A stretch of 64,000 bases of DNA, taken from NCBI RefSeq assembly GCF_016908975.1, contig NZ_JAFBEX010000004.1, positions 1-64,000 of the forward strand, written 5' to 3'. Source of the stretch: Neobacillus cucumis. Its GTDB lineage: Bacteria; Bacillota; Bacilli; Bacillales; Cytobacillaceae. Shown here piece after piece: positions 17,371-25,229 of the stretch (positions are counted from its first letter, which is position 1; each line of letters begins with the position of its first letter). A program made the translations under genes and the position numbers. Under the pieces are notes generated by a model. The model did not search any database and was not told where the DNA came from. It saw nothing but the letters and a program-made list of their open reading frames with translations.

Positions 17371-18099
17371 TTACATAACGGTTTCATCTAACTCCCAGCC
17401 TAATCTTTCATATAGGCGTCTTCTGCCAGCTTTATCCCCTTTTAGCTCTTGGTGAGCGTATTTAGCCACCTCATAGGCAAGATGACGAGGCACAACTACC
17501 ACACCATCACCGTCTGCGACAATGACATCACCAGGGTAGATGGCCACCCCACCGATCGCTACAGGGATATCTTTTTCATGATAACGGATGCGAGCTTGGT
17601 CCATTGGCTGTGATACAAACTTAGACCATACAGGGATTTTTTGCATAATGACTTCATCCGTATCCCGGATGCCCCCGCCATTTGTTAGGTATCCAACACA
17701 ACCTTTGTGCTTATGATCCAGTGTATTATTAGAACCTAATAGACCAACATCGATTCCTGCCACATCTAGAACCACAAGGTCACCTTCCTGAATGTCATGT
17801 CCCCATGGATCATTACAAACTTCACTATAGTACCACTTCACCCACTCGGTATATTCATCACCAGTCACCTTTGGAGCTGGCCCTTCAAATGGTAAATAAC
17901 GGGCAGTACGAGCAATCCCTACTACTTTTGTACGGTATAAAGGTTTAATACTGTGGTGTACCGTCCCGTATCCATGCATGCCAACCCAGTCCATTCCGTC
18001 ACGAACATCTGTTACACGTAAATCTTTATACAGTTCCAGGATTTCTTTGCGATCATCTTTTGTTGTTACAGCAGTTTGGTTTTGTAGATTTTCAGACAT
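17371..18099 (-). CDS. RraA-like aldolase-family protein (copy 2), first gene of operon
   Basis: This 242-aa RraA-family protein contains VLDVAGIDVGLLGSNNTLDH and TNGGGIRDTDEVI, which match the conserved metal-binding and Arg-Asp motifs of HMG-type aldolases and oxaloacetate decarboxylases, plus PGDVIVADGDGVVVVP. It is only distantly similar to copy 1 at 11361-12056, so the two probably act on different intermediates. The open frame extends to 18147, but the ATG at 18099 has AAGGGAG eight bases upstream. As first gene it follows a leader of about 200 bases with operators and a cre-like site. Confidence 0.85.
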   Translation of the reverse strand: MSENLQNQTAVTTKDDRKEILELYKDLRVTDVRDGMDWVGMHGYGTVHHSIKPLYRTKVVGIARTARYLPFEGPAPKVTGDEYTEWVKWYYSEVCNDPWGHDIQEGDLVVLDVAGIDVGLLGSNNTLDHKHKGCVGYLTNGGGIRDTDEVIMQKIPVWSKFVSQPMDQARIRYHEKDIPVAIGGVAIYPGDVIVADGDGVVVVPRHLAYEVAKYAHQELKGDKAGRRRLYERLGWELDETVM

Positions 18100-18192
18100 C
18101 TTATCTTCTCCCTTAAAATGATTTATTTTTCCAAGGACCATAGCCAACCTTCAAAAACCGCTAAATTATACTGCAACCTCACCTCCAAGGTA

Positions 18193-18206
18193 TGTAAGCG
18201 TTTGAA
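18193..18206 (-). promoter_or_regulatory. candidate CcpA (cre) site in operon leader
   Basis: TGTAAGCGTTTGAA fits the cre consensus TGNAANCGNTNNCA at all but one fixed position. Lying within the transcribed leader it could act as a roadblock under glucose. Confidence 0.45.
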
Positions 18207-18255
18207 ATTTAAGAGATTAATCATTCCTCCCTTTCAAACCATTCCCCCATATGTT

Positions 18256-18308
18256 GGAAATCGATTTTGGAAACCGTTCTTGGAAAACGATTTTGGAAAT
18301 CGGTTTCC
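18256..18308 (-). promoter_or_regulatory. four tandem 13-bp LacI-type operators
   Basis: Four head-to-tail units start at 18256, 18269, 18282 and 18295: GGAAATCGATTTT, GGAAACCGTTCTT, GGAAAACGATTTT and GGAAATCGGTTTCC. Each carries a palindromic AAAnCGnTTT core with central CG, the hallmark of LacI/GalR operators. The array begins about 10 bp downstream of the -10 element, so occupancy would block initiation. The operon-encoded LacI (12049-13086) is the likely ligand. Confidence 0.75.
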
Positions 18309-18318
18309 TTGATTAAAA

Positions 18319-18346
18319 ATTATCATCTTTTATATAGCTTGGTCAA
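18319..18346 (-). promoter_or_regulatory. SigA promoter of the catabolic operon
   Basis: TTGACC (18341-18346), a 16-bp spacer and GATAAT (18319-18324) on the minus strand. The start of transcription would fall immediately before the operator array. Confidence 0.7.
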
Positions 18347-18471
18347 TTATGAATTTTCCCAAAATTATGACTTCTTTTGACAACTCTATTTTTCTAAATT
18401 ATGTAAATATAAAATGATAGAGGGGTATTAAGGTGCTAGTACAGTAAATAAGATTTTGTTTTACTATTCAG

Positions 18472-18485
18472 TGAAAACGTTACCA
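18472..18485 (-). promoter_or_regulatory. candidate cre site upstream of operon promoter
   Basis: TGAAAACGTTACCA matches every fixed position of the cre consensus. It lies about 125 bp upstream of the -35 at 18341, between the manA (gmuF) terminator and the operon promoter. Confidence 0.5.
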
Positions 18486-18535
18486 TTTACATTTTCCGAC
18501 AATTACAATGTAAATATTTTAAAAAAAAATAAAAA

Positions 18536-18566
18536 AATACGCTCTATCCATCTGGATGAGCGCATT
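18536..18566 (-). terminator. terminator of the gmu operon
   Basis: AATGCGCTCATCC pairs with GGATAGAGCGTATT (18536-18566) just after the manA stop. On the minus strand it is followed by a long T tract. Confidence 0.85.
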
Positions 18567-18576
18567 TTTTTATTGC

Positions 18577-19524
18577 TTATGGATGAGAAACTATCAGCTG
18601 ACATTCACCATCAATGGTAAATCCCCCTAGTCCCACAGGTAGAATGAAATGTGTTCCTTTAGTTAAAGCATAACTCTCTCCATTATGGGACAATTGGCCT
18701 TCACCTTTAATCACACTAAATAGGACGTATTGATCATTGAATGAAAACGAAGCTTGTCCTTCTACATCCCATTTATAGACAGAAAAAAAGTCTGATTCTA
18801 CAAAATTGGTAATTTGAACATTTCCTTTTAACTCTACAGAAGGATTACTTTGAGCCACTTGATGCGGAATCGTCGTTACCTCAATGGCTTTATCCAAGTG
18901 TAAGTCACGTAAATTTCCTTGCTCATCTTTACGGTCATAATCATAAACTCGGTAAGTAGTATCAGAACTTTGCTGTGTTTCTAACACAAGCGTCCCTTCA
19001 CACAAAGCGTGAATGGTTCCACTTGGGACATAGAAAAAGTCACCTGGTTTGATTTTCACTCTACGAAGTAAACCATCCCAGTTTCCTTCGTTAATTTGCT
19101 GAATAAATTCCTCTTTTGTTTTCGCCGTATGACCGAAAATCATATCAGCATCTTCTTTACAATCGATAATATACCAGCATTCCGTCTTGCCAAGTTCCCC
19201 ATTTTCATGAGCCTTCGCATAAGTATCATCTGGATGAACTTGCACGGATAAGTCCATATTGGCATCTAATATTTTCGTTAATAGAGGAAAAACTTCCTCC
19301 TGTGGGTTACCAAAAAGTTCCGGATGCTCCTTCCAAAGCTTGTCCAGTGTGTAACCAGCAAACGAACCATTTTCAATGATAGAAGGTCCATTTGGATGGG
19401 CTGAAATGGCCCAGCATTCTCCTGTTTTGTCAGATGGAATCGAGTAGCCAAACTCACTTTGTAGTGCCGTTCCTCCCCAAATTCTCTCTTTAAAAACCGG
19501 TTTTAAAAATAATGGTTCCATCAT
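18577..19524 (-). CDS. gmuF: mannose-6-phosphate isomerase (GmuF type)
   Basis: This 315-aa type I phosphomannose isomerase converts mannose 6-phosphate to fructose 6-phosphate. The zinc-site segments VQVHPDDTYA, GKTECWYII and the GTIHAL histidine are present. Two adjacent ATGs (19524, 19521) both lie near AGGGGAA. It is the last gene of the gmu operon, nine bases after gmuE. This matches B. subtilis gmuF, which feeds mannose phosphate from glucomannan fragments into glycolysis. The mannanase gmuG that follows in B. subtilis is missing here. Confidence 0.93.
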   Translation of the reverse strand: MMEPLFLKPVFKERIWGGTALQSEFGYSIPSDKTGECWAISAHPNGPSIIENGSFAGYTLDKLWKEHPELFGNPQEEVFPLLTKILDANMDLSVQVHPDDTYAKAHENGELGKTECWYIIDCKEDADMIFGHTAKTKEEFIQQINEGNWDGLLRRVKIKPGDFFYVPSGTIHALCEGTLVLETQQSSDTTYRVYDYDRKDEQGNLRDLHLDKAIEVTTIPHQVAQSNPSVELKGNVQITNFVESDFFSVYKWDVEGQASFSFNDQYVLFSVIKGEGQLSHNGESYALTKGTHFILPVGLGGFTIDGECQLIVSHP

Positions 19525-19532
19525 TCATTCCC

Positions 19533-20408
19533 CTATTTGTAAGATTTTTCGTTTTGTAATGCTTGATAAGCCAATAAGAGGGATCCTGTTATCCCCGCAT
19601 CGTCTCCTAATCCAGGACTAACAATATATCCAGAAAGCTCTGGTAAGGATACATATTGATTGACCAACTCTGGCAAAAACTTATAGATGTAGGAAAAAAC
19701 TTGTTTTTGATTCATCACACCGCCACCAAGAATAATTTTTTTCGGTGAAAGAATCAAAATATATTGCATAAGTGCTTGGGCAATGTAATAGCCTTCCATC
19801 TCCCACACTTCTTCACGCTCGACTAAATCTTTCCCCTTTTGACCCCAGCGTTCTTCGATCGCAGGTCCTGCCGCAAGTCCTTCGAAACAATCATGATGGT
19901 AAGGACATTTTCCCTCATAGCTATCATTTGGATGTCTTCGAACTAGAATATGCCCCATCTCTGGGTGTGAAAGTCCTTGAAGTAAATTCCCCTGTACAAT
20001 CGCACCTGCGCCAATTCCTGTACCAACTGTGATATATACACAGCTATCCAAGCCTTTAGCAGCTCCGAATGTAGCTTCTCCTAAGGCTGCGGCATTCACA
20101 TCAGTATTAAACCCAACTGGAACGGAAAACGTCTCTTTTATCGTTTGAACAAACGGGAAGTCTTTCCAAGCTAATTTAGGTGTAGAAGTAATATTACCAT
20201 AAGTTGGACTTTCTGTGTTCACATCAATTGGACCAAACGAACCAATTCCAATTGCTTGAACCGAATATTGCTTAAAAAATTGAATCACACTTTCCATTGT
20301 TTCCTCAGGAACAGTGGTAGGGATTTGAATTCGCTCAGTAATCTTACCAGATTCATCCCCTACTGCACAAACAAACTTTGTACCGCCAGCCTCAATTGCA
20401 CCTAACAT
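19533..20408 (-). CDS. gmuE: ROK-family fructokinase (GmuE)
   Basis: This 291-aa ROK kinase begins MLGAIEAGGTKFVCAVG, the phosphate-loop signature of the GmuE/YdhR fructokinases. The zinc motif with CPYHHDCFEGLAAGP and the catalytic Asp in GFNTDVNAAALGE are present. The open frame extends to 20423, but GGAGG eight bases before the ATG at 20408 decides the start. It lies between gmuR and gmuF, as in B. subtilis, where it is thought to phosphorylate hexoses released in the pathway. Confidence 0.92.
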   Translation of the reverse strand: MLGAIEAGGTKFVCAVGDESGKITERIQIPTTVPEETMESVIQFFKQYSVQAIGIGSFGPIDVNTESPTYGNITSTPKLAWKDFPFVQTIKETFSVPVGFNTDVNAAALGEATFGAAKGLDSCVYITVGTGIGAGAIVQGNLLQGLSHPEMGHILVRRHPNDSYEGKCPYHHDCFEGLAAGPAIEERWGQKGKDLVEREEVWEMEGYYIAQALMQYILILSPKKIILGGGVMNQKQVFSYIYKFLPELVNQYVSLPELSGYIVSPGLGDDAGITGSLLLAYQALQNEKSYK

Positions 20409-20424
20409 CCCTTTTACCTCCATA

Positions 20425-21138
20425 TTATCGAATTGGATTAACCGTTGTTACTTCAAATTTATCATATCGGTGGCGTGAAAAGGAGTATTCAAACGGAACT
20501 CCGTTATTCAAAAAACCGATATGTTCAACCTCCAGAATCGGATCATCGGAAAGGCATTCTAAATGTTCTTGATCCAAAGAATCCGATTTACATGCCCTAA
20601 TAATACGATGAGATCCTGCCATTGTTAAGCCCAAATCTTCTTTTATATATTTATAGACAGAGCCTTGCAGCACTTCATCTTTAATACCTGGAATAAGAGT
20701 GGTAGGCATATATGTTTTTTCCATCACATACGGCTCTCCATCAACTAACCTTAGACGAATAATATAATAAACGGGCGTCTTCTCATCAATGGCAAGATGC
20801 ATGGCCACTTCTTCATTAGGAAATTGAACCTCAAACTTGATCACTTTACTTGTGATATTCTCGTCCTTTAAAAGGTTCGATAACCCTAAGGATTTATCTG
20901 ATGCGACATTTACCTTATTTTTATTGATGGCGGATTGGACAATAAACGTACCATGTCCTCTCTTCCGATAAAGTAATCCTTCCACGACTAAAAGGTCCAA
21001 TGCTCTTTTCATGGTCATTCGGCTGCAGCCAAATTCTTTCGCTAGAGAAATTTCGTCTGGTATGGGTTGGTCAATCGGATATTCTCTGTTTATAATTCTT
21101 TGTCTCATTTCTGAAGAGATTGATTCATATTTATTCAT
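20425..21138 (-). CDS. gmuR: GntR/UTRA-family regulator (GmuR)
   Basis: This 237-aa repressor has an N-terminal GntR winged helix (SLAKEFGCSRMTMKRALDLL) and a C-terminal UTRA ligand domain (EKTYMPTTLIPGIKDEVLQ region). The ATG at 21138 has GGTGG at suitable distance; a GTG at 21150 is the alternative. Position after gmuD and before gmuE equals that in the B. subtilis gmuBACDREFG operon, where GmuR represses the operon until a phosphorylated sugar is present. Here a terminator-like hairpin and a 186-bp repeat separate it from gmuD. Confidence 0.9.
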   Translation of the reverse strand: MNKYESISSEMRQRIINREYPIDQPIPDEISLAKEFGCSRMTMKRALDLLVVEGLLYRKRGHGTFIVQSAINKNKVNVASDKSLGLSNLLKDENITSKVIKFEVQFPNEEVAMHLAIDEKTPVYYIIRLRLVDGEPYVMEKTYMPTTLIPGIKDEVLQGSVYKYIKEDLGLTMAGSHRIIRACKSDSLDQEHLECLSDDPILEVEHIGFLNNGVPFEYSFSRHRYDKFEVTTVNPIR

Positions 21139-21218
21139 GCGGAGAACCACCCAACTAGTATTGTTAATTTTATTATAATAATTGTTTCCTTCCAGTTCTA
21201 TTTATTTTTAAAAAAAGA

Positions 21219-21235
21219 ATGGCCAAATTGACCAT
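21219..21235 (-). terminator. terminator-like hairpin between gmuD and gmuR
   Basis: ATGGTC and GGCCAT arms (21219-21235, one wobble) are followed on the minus strand by CTTTTTTT. It could attenuate read-through from gmuD into gmuR. Confidence 0.5.
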
Positions 21236-21245
21236 CCTGTAGAAT

Positions 21246-21431
21246 GGCTCTGTTAAATTGGGATGTTGATTTCCGCTCCAGGCGCTCGCTTTCCGCGGGC
21301 GTGCCGGGGAGCCTCCTCGACGCTAAAGCGTCTGTGGGGTCTCCCCTGCCCCGTACTCCCGCAGGAGTCGAGCGCCTTCCGCTCCAATCAACAGAGTAAT
21401 AAAAACAAAGAAGATGTCTTTTAACAGAGCC
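21246..21431. repeat. intact palindromic intergenic repeat (MITE/REP-like)
   Basis: Outer 12-bp perfect inverted ends GGCTCTGTTAAA (21246-21257) and TTTAACAGAGCC (21420-21431) bound a GC-rich 128-bp core (21265-21392). The core has its own imperfect inverted ends GTTGAT..GGCGCTCG. The core sequence is a type widespread between genes in Bacillaceae. A split copy lies at 7147-7520. There is no coding capacity. It sits inside the gmu operon. Confidence 0.8.
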
Positions 21432-21506
21432 TATTAGAATAAATAAGGATCGATATAAAGTCGGGATTTATGTTCATTAATAATTGTTAATCTTGAAATT
21501 CCATTA

Positions 21507-22910
21507 TTAGAAACCGTTATTCTTCGAAACCTTTTTAAACCAATGACCGCTCTTTTTAATGGTTCGTTCTCCATCTTTATTAAGATTCACAGAAACAAAT
21601 CCATAGCGATTTTTATAAGCATTTGTCCATGACCAATTGTCCATAAATGTCCATAAATGATAGCCCTTCACATTAGAACCTTCCTGAATCGCTTTGTGTA
21701 CCCATTTTAAATGCTCGCTGATAAATTCAATTCGATAGTCATCTTGGATGATTCCATTTTCATCTCGGAATTTTTCCTCACCTTCGACACCCATCCCATT
21801 TTCAGAAATAAAACATTCAATATTACCATAGTTTTCTTTTAAATTGGTGAGGATGTCGTAAACGCCCTTTTCGTAAATCTCCCAGCCACGGTGTGGATTC
21901 ATTTTACGTCCAGGCATTGCATAATAATCAAAATAGCGCTCAGGCATAAACGGTGCTTCAGGATTTGGAAGATACTCTTTTGCTTTTACACGTCGGGGCT
22001 GGTAGTAGTTAACACCTAGAATATCAATCGTATTATTTTTAATGATTTCCATGTCCCCATCTTCAACCACTGGCATAAAACCTTCTTCTTTTAAGATTTG
22101 GACAAGTTCCTGTGGGAATTCACCTTTCACAGAAGGGTCTAAGAAAGAGCGATTGAAAAAGGCATCGCAAAGGACAGCTGCTTTTACATCAGCAGGATTT
22201 TGACTTCTTGGATAAGACGGTGTCAGATTTAAGACAATCCCAATTTTACCATCTTGGTTAAGCTGTCTATAAGCTTTAATCGCCTTTGCACTTGCTAAAA
22301 TCGTATGGTAGCCCACTTGAACAGCTTTTTGGAAATCCACTTCATTTGGATAGTGGAAATCATATAGGTAGCCACCTTCTACTGGAACAATCGGTTCATT
22401 ATGTGTAAACCATTTTTTCACCCGGTCGCCGAACAATCCAAAGCAGGTTCTCGCATACACCTCATAGGCATCCACTACTTCTCTATTTGCCCAGCCTCCG
22501 ATTTTTTGCAACTCCATTGGCATATCGAAATGAAATAGTCCGACAAATGGTTCAATGCTATTTTTAATAAATTCATTAATGACATGATTATAAAATTCGA
22601 CAGCCTTTTGATTGACTTCCCCCACACCATTGGGAATTAACCTTGCCCATGAAATGGACATGCGGAAAGAGTTATGACCAATTTCCTTCATTAGTCTAAT
22701 ATCTTCTTTGTATTTGTAATAAAATTGAGATGTTTTTTCTGGACCGACACCATCAAAAAAACGATTTGGCTCTATTTCATACCAGTAGTCCCATATATTT
22801 TTTCCTTTTCCGTCGACATTTGCTGCCCCCTCCGTTTGGGTAGCTGAGGCTGCTGATCCCCACCAAAAACCTTCTGGAAAGCGGTATTGAATTTCATTTA
22901 TATTTGACAT
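21507..22910 (-). CDS. gmuD: 6-phospho-beta-glucosidase, GH1 (GmuD)
   Basis: This 467-aa glycoside hydrolase family 1 enzyme opens with FPEGFWWGSAASATQTEGA. The acid/base Glu is in THNEPIVPVEGG and the nucleophile Glu in ISENGMGVEG. GH1 enzymes next to a cellobiose-type PTS hydrolyse phosphorylated beta-disaccharides in the cytoplasm. Its place between gmuC and gmuR identifies GmuD. The open frame extends to 22973, but the ATG at 22910 is preceded by AGAGGAG and starts right before the domain. Confidence 0.92.
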   Translation of the reverse strand: MSNINEIQYRFPEGFWWGSAASATQTEGAANVDGKGKNIWDYWYEIEPNRFFDGVGPEKTSQFYYKYKEDIRLMKEIGHNSFRMSISWARLIPNGVGEVNQKAVEFYNHVINEFIKNSIEPFVGLFHFDMPMELQKIGGWANREVVDAYEVYARTCFGLFGDRVKKWFTHNEPIVPVEGGYLYDFHYPNEVDFQKAVQVGYHTILASAKAIKAYRQLNQDGKIGIVLNLTPSYPRSQNPADVKAAVLCDAFFNRSFLDPSVKGEFPQELVQILKEEGFMPVVEDGDMEIIKNNTIDILGVNYYQPRRVKAKEYLPNPEAPFMPERYFDYYAMPGRKMNPHRGWEIYEKGVYDILTNLKENYGNIECFISENGMGVEGEEKFRDENGIIQDDYRIEFISEHLKWVHKAIQEGSNVKGYHLWTFMDNWSWTNAYKNRYGFVSVNLNKDGERTIKKSGHWFKKVSKNNGF

Positions 22911-23020
22911 AAGTAGTGTTCTCCTCTTTTGTTTTCTATTAACCGAAAAGGGCAGAGGTCGGTCGTGCAACATTTATTTGCATCTCCACTTAAGTCCCTG
23001 CCCATCCCTTTCATTTAAAA

Positions 23021-24313
23021 CTAAGCTGCGTTGTTATCTGCTTGTTCTTTCTTGACGTTTACACGATCGATTACTTTTAGGAATGGGAACCAAATGACAA
23101 ATACGATTACCAGGTTAACAAGCTGCAGTAATCCGCCTGCTAAAGAGTTCGTTGCCATAATACCATTGATAAAAATTGGTACAGTCCAAGGTACAGTAAC
23201 ACCCGTTGGAGGAGGAACCAATCCAGTTTTCATGGCGAAATAGGAAACCAATGTCACAATCATTGGTGAAAGAATCCAAGGTACCATAATTAATGGATTC
23301 ATTACGATTGGTAAACCAAAGATAACTGGTTCGTTAACATTGAAAATCCCAGGTCCAATGGCAAGCTTTCCAACCTGTTTCATCTGCTTGCTCTTCATAA
23401 AGAATAGAATGGCTAACACAACTGCCAGAGTCATCCCCGTTCCACCCATACCAACTGTATAGATTTCCATAAACGGTTTGGAAATAATATGTGGAATAGG
23501 CTGACCATGTGTATAAGCATTCAAGTTTTCAATTTGTAAGGTATTCCAGATAGGATCCATGACAGAGTTGATGATAATTTGACCATGTAAGCCAAAAAAC
23601 CAGAGAATTTGAATAAAGAAAATAGCAATTAAGGTAGGGATGATTCCACTTCCTAAACCAACTAATGGTGCTTGAATCGCTTTATAGATGACATCATGCA
23701 TATTGGTTTTAAATACTTGTGTAACAAAAATATTAATAGCTAAAAATACGGTTAACGTAATAATAGCTGGAATAAGTGCAGCAAATGATTTTGCTACTGC
23801 CGGCGGTACGCCGGGAGGCATCTTAATCGTAATATTTTTCTGAACGATGGTTCGATAAATTTCTGCTGAGATAAAAGCGGTAATCATGCCAAGGAACATC
23901 CCTTTTGCACCAAGGCGATCAACTGGGATAACCCCTGTGACGGCTTGTCCATGTTCTGGTTGAAGCACAAATGGTGTTAAAATTAAAAAGGAAACGAGTG
24001 CAATGGCACCACCAAAAACCGCTTCAACATTATAACTTTTTGATAAATAATACCCGATACCAAATACAACAAATACAGACATAATGCCCATTGTAGAAGA
24101 TGATGCTATTCCGAACATATCTCGGAATGAATTAATAGCCGCTTCACTCATTAGCTTATTTAAAAATGGTAAATTCGTTAATACTACAAAGATGGAACCG
24201 AAGATTGTAAGTGGAAACGATAACATAAAAGCATCTCGTAATACACTTAAATATCGATTGTTATTCAATTTTCCTGCGATTGGAACAAGATATTCACTAA
24301 GTTTTTCAAACAA
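23021..24313 (-). CDS. gmuC: PTS lactose/cellobiose-type EIIC (GmuC)
   Basis: This 430-aa membrane permease of the lactose/cellobiose PTS family has about ten membrane segments. FNVNEPVIFGLPIVMNPLI is the conserved substrate loop. The start is TTG at 24313, seven bases after GGGGG. It brings beta-linked glucose/mannose disaccharides into the cell during phosphorylation by EIIB. It lies 18 bp after gmuA, within the gmu operon. Confidence 0.93.
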   Translation of the reverse strand: MFEKLSEYLVPIAGKLNNNRYLSVLRDAFMLSFPLTIFGSIFVVLTNLPFLNKLMSEAAINSFRDMFGIASSSTMGIMSVFVVFGIGYYLSKSYNVEAVFGGAIALVSFLILTPFVLQPEHGQAVTGVIPVDRLGAKGMFLGMITAFISAEIYRTIVQKNITIKMPPGVPPAVAKSFAALIPAIITLTVFLAINIFVTQVFKTNMHDVIYKAIQAPLVGLGSGIIPTLIAIFFIQILWFFGLHGQIIINSVMDPIWNTLQIENLNAYTHGQPIPHIISKPFMEIYTVGMGGTGMTLAVVLAILFFMKSKQMKQVGKLAIGPGIFNVNEPVIFGLPIVMNPLIMVPWILSPMIVTLVSYFAMKTGLVPPPTGVTVPWTVPIFINGIMATNSLAGGLLQLVNLVIVFVIWFPFLKVIDRVNVKKEQADNNAA

Positions 24314-24331
24314 AGTACTTCCCCCTCTGAT

Positions 24332-24664
24332 TTATAAGTTTTTCTGTTTAAAAAGATCTAGAAGCTCTTTTACAAGCTCTTTCATGGTTATGGTTGACAT
24401 TAAATGATCTTCAGCATGCATTAATAACAAAGCGAACTCCACTTTCTCTCCAGAAGCTTCCTTTTGGATCATTTTAAAATGGATTTCGTGAGAAACACGT
24501 AAGTCTTCTTCGGCTTGAACAAGCAAATTATCTGCATCTTCTACATTCCCTTCACGATATTCACGTAGTGCTTGTATAATTTTACTTCTCGCATTTCCAC
24601 TATGAAGAATAAGCATAAAATTCGTTTGTTCAGGTGTTAATGTTTCAAAATCAATGTTTTCCAT
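24332..24664 (-). CDS. gmuA: PTS EIIA, lactose/cellobiose type (GmuA)
   Basis: This 110-aa three-helix EIIA is of the Lac family. The phosphorylatable His is in LLLMHAEDHLM, and HSGNARSKIIQALRE belongs to the first helices. GGGAG precedes the ATG, four bases after the gmuB stop. It passes phosphate from HPr to GmuB. Confidence 0.92.
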   Translation of the reverse strand: MENIDFETLTPEQTNFMLILHSGNARSKIIQALREYREGNVEDADNLLVQAEEDLRVSHEIHFKMIQKEASGEKVEFALLLMHAEDHLMSTITMKELVKELLDLFKQKNL

Positions 24665-24668
24665 AGTA

Positions 24669-24977
24669 TTATTCTCCCATTAACTTAACAGCCTGCTCGT
24701 AGGCTTTTTTTCCATCTGCTAATCCATAAGCCAACATGTCTATGACATCTACTTTAATCCCATATTGATTAGCTTCTTTTTGTAATTCACCTTTTAAAAA
24801 GCTCATTTGCGGTCCAATTAAGACCACATCGGCGTTAGCCATTTCTTGTTTTGCCTGGTCTTGTCCAACTGCCCAAATTTTCACATCTGCATTTATGGAT
24901 TCAGCATGCTTTTCCATTTTCGTTACTAATAGACTTGTTGACATTCCAGCACTACAAGCTAATAGAATTCTTTTCAT
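24669..24977 (-). CDS. gmuB: PTS EIIB, cellobiose type (GmuB)
   Basis: This 102-aa EIIB carries the phosphorylated Cys in LLACSAGMSTSLL near the N-terminus, then VVLIGPQMSFLKGEL. The ATG at 24977 lies 10 bases from GGGAG; a TTG at 24986 is too close to it. It is the first gene of the gmu operon, directly downstream of the promoter/cre region at 25021-25081. Confidence 0.92.
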   Translation of the reverse strand: MKRILLACSAGMSTSLLVTKMEKHAESINADVKIWAVGQDQAKQEMANADVVLIGPQMSFLKGELQKEANQYGIKVDVIDMLAYGLADGKKAYEQAVKLMGE

Positions 24978-25020
24978 TATGATCAAACTCCCTTGCTAGT
25001 TTAATAGATTATATGTTTTT

Positions 25021-25081
25021 CAAAAGCGTTTGCAACAACCGCTTACAAAACCTATTATAAACATTTTATTTTAAATGTCTA
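25021..25081 (-). promoter_or_regulatory. gmu operon promoter with downstream cre
   Basis: TAGACA (25076-25081), a 16-bp spacer and TATAAT (25054-25059) on the minus strand. A cre-like CAAAAGCGTTTGCA (25021-25034, two mismatches) lies about 20 bp past the start of transcription, in a position for CcpA roadblock repression. Confidence 0.7.
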
Positions 25082-25229
25082 TACATTTATTTTAAAAAAT
25101 ACAATCTTTTAATGATTTTTTTCAATATAAAAAGTAGTATCCTCTATTCAATGCATTATTTTTAATTTTTAGATAAAAATAGGATATTATAATAGAGAAA
25201 CAATTTTATCTATTTAAGGAGCAGAGAAA

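Noticed and set aside
18256..18308. Short tandem repeats as a CRISPR array
   Set aside because: Units are 13 bp with no spacers and carry LacI-type palindromic cores next to a promoter.
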